Shown here: one piece after another, positions 10,977-22,900 of the stretch
How positions within the stretch are numbered: the first letter of the stretch is position 1
How the letters are laid out: every line of letters starts with the position of its first letter
Assembly (NCBI GenBank): GCA_037043455.1
Contig: JAWPHD010000237.1
Span: 62,001-126,000, forward strand
Direction: 5' to 3'
Length of the DNA: 64,000 nucleotides
From: Cyrtodaria siliqua
Lineage: Eukaryota; Mollusca; Bivalvia; Adapedonta; Hiatellidae
Notes under the pieces: generated by a model
What the model was told of the DNA's origin: nothing
The model's database searches: none
What the model saw: the letters and a program-made list of their open reading frames with translations, nothing else
Translations under genes and position numbers: made by a program

Positions 10977-11805
10977 TATTTGCTATAAAAAATGTTTGGT
11001 TGCAGCAGGATTGCATAAATCTAACCAATGAATTGTTATAAACTTACTATTTCATATGGAAATTACCCGACTAAATGTACATGCAATTACCTGACTAAAT
11101 GTACCTGACTAAATGTATGTATGCAATTTATTTTTTTAAAAAATTGAACCCCTTTTTGGGAGAAATTGTTTTGCTGTGTTGTATGTTAAATTGTATTTTT
11201 AAAACACTAGATTTTGTAGGTTCGTATTTTTCAATTTGGCAACTTATTAGGACTGGGCGATCTTGTTTAAAACACACTGTTATTGTATCATCTTTAAAGG
11301 TGGCAAGACTTACGTATTACTTCGTGGCAGAGGTGACGGTGGCAACGTTTATGTTAAAATATTTCACATTCTATCTTCAACATAACTCGTTCAAATTCAA
11401 TCAAGCGTTGTATGTATCTTCAGTACCATTACGGGCACTTCTGTATTTCAGTTTAACAAAAGTATGGCCAATTTTTCAACTTAGAAAATCCAATTTCTTC
11501 TCAGCAGTACTGGCGAGGAACTTAGTGCCAATAATGGCAATATGCAGACCATTTGTTTTCATTGTGTATCTTGGGTAAGCTTGGGTAATCTTTTTTTACA
11601 TTTGATATTTTGACTGGGACCTTTGTTTCAAATCCACTTTATATAAGCCATGTTACAACCCATTTTTGATGTATATTTTCTAAAAACAAGAGAACAAAAT
11701 TTTAGTGGCATCTCATTTTTTGCAAAGCAACCTTTGTTCTAGTTAATATTATACTTGCTTTGGTATACTGGCTAATTTTGGGTATATTTGTTTCATAAAC
11801 AATGT
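10977..11805. other. No supported gene
   Basis: Contains a 159-codon plus-strand open frame (about 11099-11578). Its composition is AT-driven, it shows no domain, and no start or splice context supports it. I do not call it. Confidence 0.5.
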
Positions 11806-12138
11806 TTAAAGGGACACATGGCAATCTTGATTAGTTTAAAACTCACGGCATCCAGTTCATATTCAATATAACTTGCATAATTTCACTCATTAATAATAAG
11901 TATTCAAATAGGTTAAAGCAAATTGTCTTTACATATTACTTTTACATATTACTAAATTTTGATAATATTGCACCAATAACATATTTAAAAAATTGGTAGA
12001 ATATGGAAGAGAATAAAAATCTCAATTTTTTATTTAATCAATGCAAGCAGATTTAGTCAAAAAGAGGCAATTTTAAAGTACGAAGGTGCTTATTTTAATG
12101 CCTGAATAAAAACTCAAGTTTGCCACGTGTCCCTTTAA
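11806..12138. mobile_element. MITE, family TTAAAGGGACACATGG, copy 2
   Basis: Left end TTAAAGGGACACATGGCAAT; right end 'gccacgtgtccctttaa'. It is about half the length of the copy at 6937. Confidence 0.75.
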
Positions 12139-12170
12139 GGATGGATCATAGTACATGTGGGTCATTTAAA

Positions 12171-12334
12171 GGTTTAATGTATTTGTATTTGCGTCCATCG
12201 GGTATTTGCGTCCATCGGAAAATAACTGCAGTTGCCTCATCACAAGGAAAATAATGCCCAGGGCATTATGTTAAGCTGTGTGATGAGACAATTGCAGTTA
12301 TTTTCCGATGAACGCAGATAAAATACATTAAACC
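12171..12334. mobile_element. Hairpin MITE, 164 bp
   Basis: Arms GGTTTAATGTATTT...GCGTCCATCGG and the complement CCGATGAACGC...AATACATTAAACC, with further pairing inside (ggaaaataactgcagttg / caattgcagttattttcc). The whole element can fold into one stem. Confidence 0.75.
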
Positions 12335-12849
12335 GTTAAAATTGCAATTACTATCCTAAAAGTACTATTTTCTTAATTTATTAAAACAAATTGTTAGAAT
12401 AAATACGGGTTGCTGTTGTTTTTACGCACACTATGAATGGAGGATGACAGTAGTTCTTCGTACAGTTCATTGGAATGAACGTAGCTTAAATTTATCATGT
12501 GATCATTCTTTAACCAATCACATTGTTTGTATTATCTAAATGTTCTAGTGACTGCAATAATTAAACAATGAACACATCACAGCTTTGATTTGGTATAACT
12601 TTCATCTTCAACTTTGTCGCTTTGTCATTACATATTGAATCTCAGTATGCTGTAGATGGTAGAAACGCATGGAACTATTTGATATTAAAAGAAACGAAAT
12701 AAAAGACATGATAAAACCGATGATTTGTTTTAGTTGCATGTATAATTCCATATTTAATTTCTTCTATCAGCTGAGGAAAGCTTTTCAAACTTGACATATG
12801 AAAGAATATTCATAGGAAATTAGAATGAAAATCATGTGCAAATCTTTTC

Positions 12850-13057
12850 GCGCTGTGGTCTAGTGGTACAGCATTGGACCCAGGATCGAAAAGACGTGGG
12901 TTCAATCCCCGCCATTACCATAGATGTTGTGTCCCTGAGCAAGACACTTGTCTGCATTTGCTTAGTACTGGTCCTACCCTGGAAGATATCGAGAGTAATT
13001 GAAATAAGTTCATAGAGCTTTCATTATAATTGATGTAAAATAAATAAGTTGAAACTG
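12850..13057 (+). mobile_element. tRNA-derived SINE with V-domain-like core, copy 2
   Basis: The head has A-box region TGGTCTAGTGGTA and B-box region GGGTTCAATCCCC. The core is TTGTGTCCCTGAGCAAGACA and the tail TAAAATAAATAAGTTGAAAC. An 11-bp direct repeat AATCTTTTCGC flanks it (12841-12851 and 13058-13068), so the insertion is well preserved. Same family as the copy at 1712. Confidence 0.85.
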
Positions 13058-13136
13058 AATCTTTTCGCATTTCCTATGAAAATCTATGAAACGATTAATT
13101 ATATGGACAATAATTTCATTATTAAGTGCAAAAATG

Positions 13137-14358
13137 TCTTTTTTAATCTGGTCGCACTACAACAATAGAGCATTGTACACCAAAGGCCACTCGTCCCTGC
13201 TTAATCTGGTCACACTACAGCAATAGAGCATTGCACATCACAGGCCACTCGTCCCTGTTAATCTGGTCACACTACAGCAATAGAGCATTGCACACTACAG
13301 GCCACTCGTCCCTGCTTAATCTGGTCACACTACAACAATAGAGCATTGCACACCACAGGCCACTCGTCCCTGCTTAATCTGGTCAAACTACAACAATAGA
13401 GCATTGCACACCACAGGCCACTCGTCCCTGCTTAATCTGGTCACACTGCAGCAATAGAGCATTGCACACCACAGGCCACTCGTCCCTGCTTAATCTGGTC
13501 ACACTGCAACAATAGAGCATTGCACACCACAGGCCACTCGTCCCTGCTTAATCTGGTCACACTACAGCAATAGAGCATTGCACACCACAGGCCACTCGTC
13601 CCTGCTTAATCTGGTCACACTACAGCAATAGAGCATTGCACACCACAGGCCACTCGTCCTTGCTTAATCTGGTCACACTACAGCAATAGAGCATTGCACA
13701 CCACAGGCCACTCATCCCTGCTTAATCTGGTCACACTACAGCAATAGAGCATTGCACACCGCATGCCACTCGTCCCTGCTTAATCTGGTCACACTACAAC
13801 AATAGAGCATTGCACAACACAGGCCACTCGTTCCTGCTTAATCTGGTCACACTACAACAATAGAGCATTGCACACCACAGGCCACTCGTTCCTGCTTAAT
13901 CTGGTCACACTACAACAATAGAGCATTGCACACCACATGCCACTCGTCCCTGCTTAATCTGGTCACACTACAACAATAGAGCATTGCACACCACAGGCCA
14001 CTCGTCCCTGCTTAATCTGGTCACACTACAACAATAGAGCATTGCACACCATACGCCACTCGTCCCTGCTTAATCTGGTCACACTACAACAATAGAGCAT
14101 TGCACACCATACGCCACTCGTCCCTGCTTAATCTGGTCACACTACAACAATAGAGCATTGCACACCATACGCCACTCGTCCCTGCTTAATCTGGTCACAC
14201 TACAACAATAGAGCATTGCACACCATACGCCACTCGTCCCTGCTTAATCTGGTCGTACTACAACAATAGAGCATTGCACACCACAGGCCACTCGTCCCTG
14301 CTTAATCTGGTCACTACAACAATAGAGCATTGCACGCCATACGCCACTCATCCCTGCT
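13137..14358. repeat. 58-bp minisatellite, about 21 copies
   Basis: The unit contains gcttaatctggtcacactac, agcaatagagcattgcacac and 'cacaggccactcgtccct'. Units vary mainly at the 'ccacaggcc / ccatacgcc' position, and the ccatacg type clusters towards the right end. It begins 69 bp after the target duplication of the SINE at 12850. Confidence 0.95.
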
Positions 14359-14588
14359 GTTTGATGACACATGAACGGACTAATAAGTTGTGTGACCTGC
14401 ATCAATGAACACCGATCGCAGATGTAGATTAAGCGATGTATTCGAAATATTGAAAACAATATTTTTTGCTCTGGTAAATAGGTTTGTCGATGAGTCCAGA
14501 GTAAAAGACCAACATATTTAGTTGTGAAGTTATTATTTCATATGATTCTCATATAAAATTTATATGAACTTCATATAAAACCCAATAA

Positions 14589-14637
14589 CATTTTCAAATG
14601 AGTTAATTTTTATACGCTCGACACTCATTTGAAAATG
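14589..14637. repeat. Inverted repeat, 15-bp perfect arms
   Basis: CATTTTCAAATGAGT and its exact complement are separated by 19 bases. It lies at the left edge of a decayed dispersed repeat. Confidence 0.6.
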
Positions 14638-15690
14638 GGATGTATTATGGTATAGGGTTGTCTGTCCATCTGTAAACATTTACACATTCTGCACAAAGAC
14701 TTCAAAAGCATAACACCCACCCTTTTGAATCTTCAAAAGGTGTATTGCCTTTGGTGAGAAAAGGTACTTGTTTTTGGGGTGATTAGGTCGAAGGTCAAGA
14801 TTGCCATGACCTCATGGAAATCCATTGCCCTTGGTGAGAGGACAAACTTATGCAATAAATTTGTTTAAATGGCATTTTAGGTCATTTTTAGCAAATGTTA
14901 GATCATATATATCTTTTGGGGTCAAGGTCACCATGTATGGAACTTCACATTCTGAGCGATAACTCCGAAAATATTAATACTCACCCTCATGAAACTTTGG
15001 AACCCTCTTGCTTTTAGGGTCGGTAATTCAAATGTCAACATCATCATGACCTCATATGGACATGTACATTATGAGTGATAACTACCGGTACACTTATGGA
15101 AGTCCATAGGCACAATACCCTTGGTGAGAGGAGAAACCATATTGATTTTGGAGTCAGTAGGTCAAAGTTCAAGGTCATCCTGACCTGACAATGACCAAAT
15201 CCTGAAAAACTGTAACTTGTAAACTATTAAACATACAATCTTGAAACTTTACAGAAATAGTATCCATGATAAAACAATTAAGTCACTCAATCGTGAAAAA
15301 TGCCTTCTGTGCTGTAATTTGTATACTATTATACCTACAATCTTGAATCTTTATACAAACAGTATCCACGGTACAACAACACCTACTGATTGTATGGTTA
15401 GTAGGTCAAAGGTCACTAGGTCCTGATTATGAAAATATGACCAATACTCTTTAAGCTTGATACAAATACTGCTGTTGGTTAAATGCTGTATGGTGTTGGT
15501 TAAATGCTGTTGGTTAAATGCTGTATGGTGTTGGTTAAATGCTGTATGCTGTTGGTTAAAACAACAACCCCTATTAATTTGTCAGTAGATCAAGGTCATA
15601 CTCACCTGACACCTAGGAAATGCTTTGTACAAACACACTTAGCAAATGGATTTATAATGCCCCTTTAGAGTGCTCTGAAAATCATCGACA
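14620..15690. repeat. Decayed tandem-repeat-type dispersed element
   Basis: Recurrent phrases 'aaggtca..at.gacctca', 'cccttggtgagagga' and 'aatcttgaa.ctttacaga..' mark several diverged repeats. The left edge, with 'ttgtctgtccatctg', resembles the entry side of bivalve tandem-repeat-cored elements. At about 15465-15560 there is a small array of 'gttggttaaatgctgtatg'. No gene is seen. Confidence 0.5.
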
Positions 15691-15749
15691 CAGATTATTA
15701 TTATTTTTTATATATGGTTCCAACTGGACATCAACTCAGTGAAGTTTCT

Positions 15750-15905
15750 GTGAGCTACAGACCTCTGTGCCTCAAGGGTTGACTCTCTGGGGAGGCATCT
15801 GATGGGAGATTTCATTCAATCTCCCTGAGCTTGCTTCCAAATATAACCTAATATGATGCGTCCATGGGATGTTAAATCCCACTCCATTTTCTGTAACGTT
15901 TCCTC
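15750..15905 (+). repeat. SINE fragment
   Basis: The 3' part 'ataacctaatatgatg..tccatgggatgttaaatccca' matches the 3' part of the tRNA-headed repeat at 57856-58035 ('atacctaatatggtgtgtcaacaggatgaaaactccca'). Confidence 0.45.
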
Positions 15906-16450
15906 AAGAAGCTGATAAAAAGTTAGTAGTAGTGATTTTAAAATGTTCCTATCACTAGGTCAGCATAGATGGCCACTGACATTCTTGTATAAATACCAGT
16001 TTTAAAGAAGCAGCGATCAGTTTTATGTAACCTTGACCTTTATATATTGATCCTGTCAGGTGGCTAATGTCTTCTGTATATAGTGAAATGAATGTGTAGA
16101 GTATATTCAAAGGTATATGAGGAAATTAAAAAGTTTCAGGGAATACGATTTTGTGAACCGGCATATGACCTTTGACCTTTATATATTAATGTTGCCACAT
16201 GACTATTATACCAAATATTAAGTTTCTGTGGCAAACACATGTTTTGACCCTCTTTGACATTGACTTTTATTTACTGGAATGGTCACGTGACTATTGTCAT
16301 GAAGTGTATACAGAGATAAATAAAAAAATATGAAGAAATTAAAATATTATTCTAAATGTCAAGTTTTTGTGACACTGGACAATAATGGACAACAAACACA
16401 AGATGATGGACAAAATGATCCTGAAAATTCCTTTGAAAAGGAAAATCAAC
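15906..16450. other. Decayed repeats, no gene
   Basis: Diverged copies of a phrase 'tgacctttatatatt.at..tg.ca..tg.ctat' occur three times, suggesting an old tandem-cored repeat. No reading frame is supported. Confidence 0.4.
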
Positions 16451-17337
16451 CAGTGCTCCATGAAAATTAAAATTGGGGACTAGCTCAGGGCAAGTAGATT
16501 TCAAAAGTCCACTTGCCCTGACTGAAAAGTCCTGATTTATTTTTTAGTTGCCCCGAAATTGTTAGTACCAATGAATAGTTGCCGGTACATATTTTTTGTC
16601 GATATTGAAAACTTCGCTTTTTTACTTTGTTTTATTTATAATTAATTAATAATACACCTGTGATTAGAATCAAACAATAAGGTTCTATTTTCCTTTATTT
16701 TCCTTTTATTGATCCATTGCATCATATAACAGAAACAATATCATATTTTTTTACATTTTTAGGATCGCGCCACAAATCACATAAAAACCGGTACCGGGTC
16801 CCGCAAATTAACCATCCAAAAACAGTGCGCGTTCCTGGTGTTATCTAGCAGCTTGCATTTGTGAATAATCGTTCGTTGTAAAGCCTTTTTATGATACAGA
16901 CTTGCTAAAAATAGAAAATACGGCAACTCATTGAAAAATAAAAATATAAAATCGAAATCACCGTTCAAACAGTTAATATTCGAGTGATCTTTCTTCTTCT
17001 ACATGTCCAACGTGACAACTTTGTATGACCACTCAATGTTAATAGGAAAGCTGTAATGCGATTGGTTCAAATCGTGTAATCAACCAATGAAATGTACATT
17101 TTCTAATTGATGAACTTTAATCAAGGGAGAGAAGTCTTTACTGTTCAACAAATAACATTATGGCTTCAAATTACACGCGATTAAAGATGATTTCTAGTTG
17201 AATTTTAGTTTGCAAAAGTTGACTGTCCCGAGATTTTTTTGACTAGCCCGACGGGCAACCGTTTTTGAAAGAGAGACTAGCCCGGATTCAGATTGGACTA
17301 GCCCCGGTCGTCGGGCTATCCTATTCTTGGAGCACTG
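16451..17337. mobile_element. hAT-like non-autonomous element, 5-bp target duplication
   Basis: Short inverted ends CAGTGCTCCA ... TGGAGCACTG, with the direct repeat TCAAC on both sides (16446-16450, 17338-17342). Near each end are sequences about 'ctagc.c..gggcaa' in inverted arrangement. The interior has no transposase that I can recognise. Confidence 0.7.
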
Positions 17338-17486
17338 TCAACAAATAGAAATTTCATGGTGGTTTATATCCAGATTTTAATGGTATTCTGTCTTCTGCAA
17401 GATGGGAGGCATTGGAAAAGAAAATTATTCATCTTTGAGCATCAGGAGATGTTGTGACTTGTATTCTTGTATTTATATATTCATTT

Positions 17487-18305
17487 TCATATTTTTTCCA
17501 GTATCACAGCCCAGTTTCCTTGGTCGTAATAACTTTTTACTACTCTACAACAACCAATACTCTGACATAGTCTTTCCATTTCTCCCTTTTGGAAAACATG
17601 ATAAAATCTATGAAATGTGTCTGCAGATTTGCATTCTTTACTTTTTAGTTGCCATGGGACTAACAAATCCTGTTGTTTGAACTTGGTTCTGTTAACATGA
17701 ACTTCAAGTTTTTGTGGTTGTGCCTTTGTTTTACTCCTTGCACCAGTCTCATTTGGATCACCTCTGTCTTTTGTACCATTGTCAGATTTATCACTATCTT
17801 GAACTTTATGTTCATTTGTAAGTCTTGTCTGAACTGAATCACTCTTCACAATTTCACCTTCGTTTCTATCTCTTTCTTCATTTACTTCAAATCTTTCCTT
17901 TGCAGATGCTTTACTGAAGTCCCCGTCACTCTTCACAATTTTTGTTTTATCATTAAATCTTATGTTGTTGGAATTGTCACGTTCTTCAAACCCTACATTT
18001 TCAATTTCTGGATGTTTCTCATCATATTCTTTTCCTGACTTGCTACCAACATGCACAACAGTCTCATTGATGTGAATTTCTTCTATTTCTGACCTGTTAT
18101 CACCAAATTCTTTTCCTGACGTAACACCTAGATCATCTTGCATTACGGTCTCTGTATCACCCTTGGCATCTGCCTGTTTATTACCCTTGAGGTATTTAGA
18201 CTTGGTCTTGTTCAGCTCCTGTTCTATGGCCCATACGTAGATGAGCGCCTGACCTCCTGGTCGCAGTATCTTTAGTAGCTCGGACACAGCCCTTACTCGC
18301 CTCTC
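17487..18305 (-). CDS. ALKBH8: ALKBH8 exon 11 (last)
   Basis: Begins after ttacag with [18 protein letters not shown], the end of the methyltransferase fold. It continues through a long Asp/Glu/Lys/Ser linker and ends with the conserved C-terminus ([38 protein letters not shown]) and a stop at 17487-17489. Confidence 0.93.
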   Translation of the reverse strand, partial: ERRVRAVSELLKILRPGGQALIYVWAIEQELNKTKSKYLKGNKQADAKGDTETVMQDDLGVTSGKEFGDNRSEIEEIHINETVVHVGSKSGKEYDEKHPEIENVGFEERDNSNNIRFNDKTKIVKSDGDFSKASAKERFEVNEERDRNEGEIVKSDSVQTRLTNEHKVQDSDKSDNGTKDRGDPNETGARSKTKAQPQKLEVHVNRTKFKQQDLLVPWQLKSKECKSADTFHRFYHVFQKGEMERLCQSIGCCRVVKSYYDQGNWAVILEKI

Positions 18306-19861
18306 CTGTAAGTGAAATATACCCATATTTCATGACTATATCCATAATTAAAAAACTGCACATTCTGAAACTGACAATAGCATATTATACTATTAAGATG
18401 GAGTATTTCTGCAAACAAATTCCATGCCAAATTTTTAGAAGAATAAAGTTAAACAAGCGTGGGATTCCAGTTTTGAACTTGTTTTAATTTAGAAATCCTG
18501 CTGGAGAAAAATAAAGGAAGGATGTTAAATTTACACACTGTACAGATCTATGGTAGGTGTGATAACATAATAAAAATGCTTTAAACCCAAAATGTTATTA
18601 TTAAAAGAAGATTAAACACTAAAACAAACACAGCAACCTATTGGGAAAAGTGATGATGACGATAGTACATATCTAACATCAAACTGTTAAACCCTGGCAT
18701 TGAAGCATACTCAGATGTGTTGCCAAGTGATGAATGATTGCTATAATCCACAGGCACATATCAAACACGGCAGCTCTTAGTCCATACAAGTTAATACTTA
18801 CATGTGTTGCCAAGTGATGGATGACCGCTATACACAGACACACGTCAAATGTGGCAGATCGCAGTGGTATGGCCAACACGTCACCTACAAACACCTGGAA
18901 CTTCCTGTCATGACAGATCTGTGCCAGATTGGAACTTCGGTCTGAACCAAGCTTAAACATACATGTAGAGTGTAAATTAACCTTTAGATTTGTTAATTAT
19001 GTAATAATTCTGATACTGGGTTCTTTTTGTTCATTATCTGGAATTCCCTTATTCAACATGTTCAACAAAATCAAAGTTAATAACTCAGTCATAAATGCAA
19101 CAAGTTTGCTCTGTATCAAATTCGTTTTGGTGAAAATCGGAAACAGTTTATCATAAAACTACCTGAATTTCTTGTATTTTTAACATAATTTAAGGGCAAA
19201 AACTCTGTCAGGCACATGTGGATTTTGCTTATTATCAAGCTCATCTGAGATTGAAACTTAAAATACACATAAAATATCATAAAAATAAGAAGCCACTGAC
19301 TAGAGGTGAAGCGTAAACAATCTGAAATATGACCTAATCATGGACAGTAACTCCATAATGCATGTGTCGATTTTGCAAGTATGTACAAAATGTATAGGTC
19401 ACACATGTTTATGCCTCAGCCTGTCAGAACACTTGTCTGAATGGTGTTCTAATTCATTTTTAGCACATGTTAGGTCACATATGACGGTCAATTTGTTTGT
19501 GGTACCACCCACCTTATTCCTTGGAAAAAACAAATACTGTAAACCTCCCGCTATCCGTAAGAATCGTCAGTCAGAAAACAAAAGATTTCCAAAGTGCGTT
19601 ATAATTGTGAATAAGGTACCTCATATATGTTCTTATTGATTCCAAAGTATTTTCCATTTCCACAGCCAATGTCTGCCAGCAATGACCCTGGCGGTTGCTG
19701 CTGGAGGAACTCCGCTATGCGGGGCCATGGGGTGTGTCTTGTACCACTAAAATGGTCAGCTATCTTCTCATACACCTACCCAGAAAACAAACATGAGAAA
19801 ACACGTATCTAGCAAAAATTTATAAAACAAGAGCTGTCGGAGAACAGCGCAGCTTGACTAT

Positions 19862-19913
<52 letters not shown>

Positions 19914-22900
19914 CGGGGGGGGCGGGGGGGGGATATAGACCTGTAAACACAGCTTACACGCAAAATTTGATGTGAAACAGACATATTTTAAGGGCTATCA
20001 GAATTTGGGTTCCATGGGAGCCCAGGGGTTACAGGAACCAAAATTACTTAAACAGCCCTTATGATAATGCTATAAGGAAGCTAATGGCCAAATTTGGTTG
20101 TGCTAGGGTAAGAATTGTAAGAGATATAGACTTGTAAACACAGCTTACACGCAAAATTTGATGTGAAATGGGGCACATTTTATGGGCTATCATAGTTTGG
20201 GTTCCATGGGAGTCCATGGGTTACAGGAAACCAAAATTGCTTATGCAGCCCTTAAGATAATGCTATAAGGAAGCCCATGAACAAATTTGGTTGTGCTAGG
20301 ATAAGAAATGTAAGAGATATAGACTTGTAAACACAGCTTACACGCAAACCTTGATGTGGGATGCCGACGCCGACACCTTTAAAAAGGTTTTCTTGCCAGT
20401 GTTAACATCAACACTTTGATTTACTTAATCAATACCTTTTTACTTTTAAAGGGACTGGAGGCGATCTGGAAGAGTAATTGGTACCAATACAAATACAAGG
20501 GAAAACCCTCATAATGTGCATTGATTGACACCCATTATTTTCAATATCGCCTCCAATCCCTTTAAGAGCGTAATTTATTAAATATCTTGGAAATTTCAAG
20601 AACTGTCTGAGGAAAGCATGCTTGATGATCGAGATCAGTCTACTGAAACTAGAAGGGTTTTCCAAAGAACATGCCACATATCACATGCCAGTTGCATTTT
20701 TCAGAAAAAACAATCTAACTATAAAGTTTGAAGACAGGGGTGCAACCCTTCATGAATTGTAGAGCAGATTTTTTTAAAGTGTAAGTTTATAACAAGAGGT
20801 CAATGACCTTGAAGCTCTACTGATAGGTTTTGATAGCTAGATCAGCATTCCTGTGAATTTTCATGAAAATCTGTCAAGTAGTTGCAGAGGAGTAGTCGCT
20901 ACAAGTTTTTACTACACAACTTTATGTAAACAAAGATGGCTGCTGGCAGCCATGTTTAATATCAAATCAAAATAATTTTCAACAAGGACCAACACCATGT
21001 CATGCTGATCATTTTAGAAAAAGCCCCATTCAATATCACTTATAGTTTTCAAGAAGTAGTTGCTACAAATTTGTTTTTAAAAAATCTATTTTTAGCCATG
21101 GTGGCCATCTTGATCAACTACACATCAAGAGCAACATTCCTGTCAAGTTTTATGAAATTCCATCAAGTAGTTTCAGAGGAGGAGTCGCCACAAGTTTTTC
21201 CTATTTAACTCTATGTAAACAAAGATGGACGATAGCGGCCAAGTTTGACATCCAATCAAAATGAACTTTGGTCAGGACCAACTACATGTCTTGCTAGTCA
21301 TTTTGGTAAAGGTTCCAAATGAATATCACGTATGGTTTTTGAGAATTAGTCGCCACAAAATCTCATTTTTAAAATCTATGTTTAGCTGTGGCGGCCATCT
21401 TGATTTTCCGGCCAACCTGAATTTTTGCTAGGATCAACTAGACATCAAGAGCAACATTCCTGTGAAGTTTCATGAAAATCCGTAAAGTAGTTTAAGAGGA
21501 GTAGTCGCCACAAGTTTTTCCTATATAACTATGTAAACAAAGATGGCCGCTGGCAGCGAATTGAAATGAATCGTGGTTAGGACCAAGTTCATGTCGCACC
21601 AGTCATTTGGTAAACTTTCCAAATCAATATCACGTACGATTTTTGAGAAGTAATCTGCACAAAGTCGCATTTTTAAAATCTATTTTAAGCAGTGACGACC
21701 ATCTTGAATTTCCTACGGACCTGACTTTTTGCTTGCTAGAATCAACTAGACATCAACAGCAACATTCCTGTCAAGTTTCATAAAATTCCATCAAGTAGAT
21801 TCAGAGGAGTAGTCGCCACAAAAAAAGTTTACAGATGGAAGGACGGACAGACGACGGACGACACACCACGGCATAAGCTTTGCTGATATTTGATCAGAGT
21901 CGAGCTAAAAAGGAGCATAAATCTGCAAAATTCTACTTAACTGATTTGGAAAGTCAAGCTAAAAATTGATGTTTATATTTCATACTTTTTTTCTAAATAA
22001 ATGATGCAAATGCTGACCTTATGGACATGAAGGTTCTCAAGCTGGGCTGCAGCAGCATCACTGTCCGGTAAACTGGGCTGGTCACTAGAATTAACAATTA
22101 TTAATTGGAATTAACAATAATTAACTAGAAATAACAATAATTAACTGGAATTAATAATAATAAATGTGGATTTTCTTTTCAGTTTACTCGAACGTCATCT
22201 GAACTGCATATGAAACGCGCGATTTCATTGGTTGAATTTAGCTGATCTTCTCATGAATACTGACTAGATGAAAGGTCGATCTGACTTGACCTAAAAGTGG
22301 ATTAAACTGTAATGATGATAATCCAATTTTGAAATATGTTTCAAGGCATCACTCAGTCTGGGTTATACTGCAGTCAAGAAATTACATTTTAAGTGGAAAA
22401 AAAAAGTGATGACCTTGATGAAAATAAAGACACTGAATTTATAAATGGAGACAAAAGAATATGAAAAACTTTAACACACAACTTAAATGTTCATGCCGCC
22501 ATCAAAAAGTGATGCCTGCATTTATTATATACCTATCAATAATACATAGTACCTTCATTATCTTACACCGGAATACAAAAACTGGATCACCTCTAGAGGT
22601 TTTCTGAATCCGTATCAGTATGCTTCTAAAAATAGATTCCGTATCACTATCCTACTTAAAATAGAACAGGGAAATTCCTAATAATGCTCGCATTTATACC
22701 AATTTGCACGAGAACGTCAAGACGACGTTACGTCAAACAAACAAAACAAGTACGTCGCACCAATGAACTTTAACTTGCAAACTGTAGCTACACCCTAAAT
22801 ATATTAAGATACACCCATTTCCCTTCTACTCTTTATCAAAAAATAACTAACTGGTTAGCAGCAGTTTTTAATGTATTGCTTTCTTTTCACTGATAAAACT

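Noticed and set aside
11099..11578. 159-codon plus-strand frame
   Set aside because: AT-rich hydrophobic composition, no motif, no splice or start support; likely chance.
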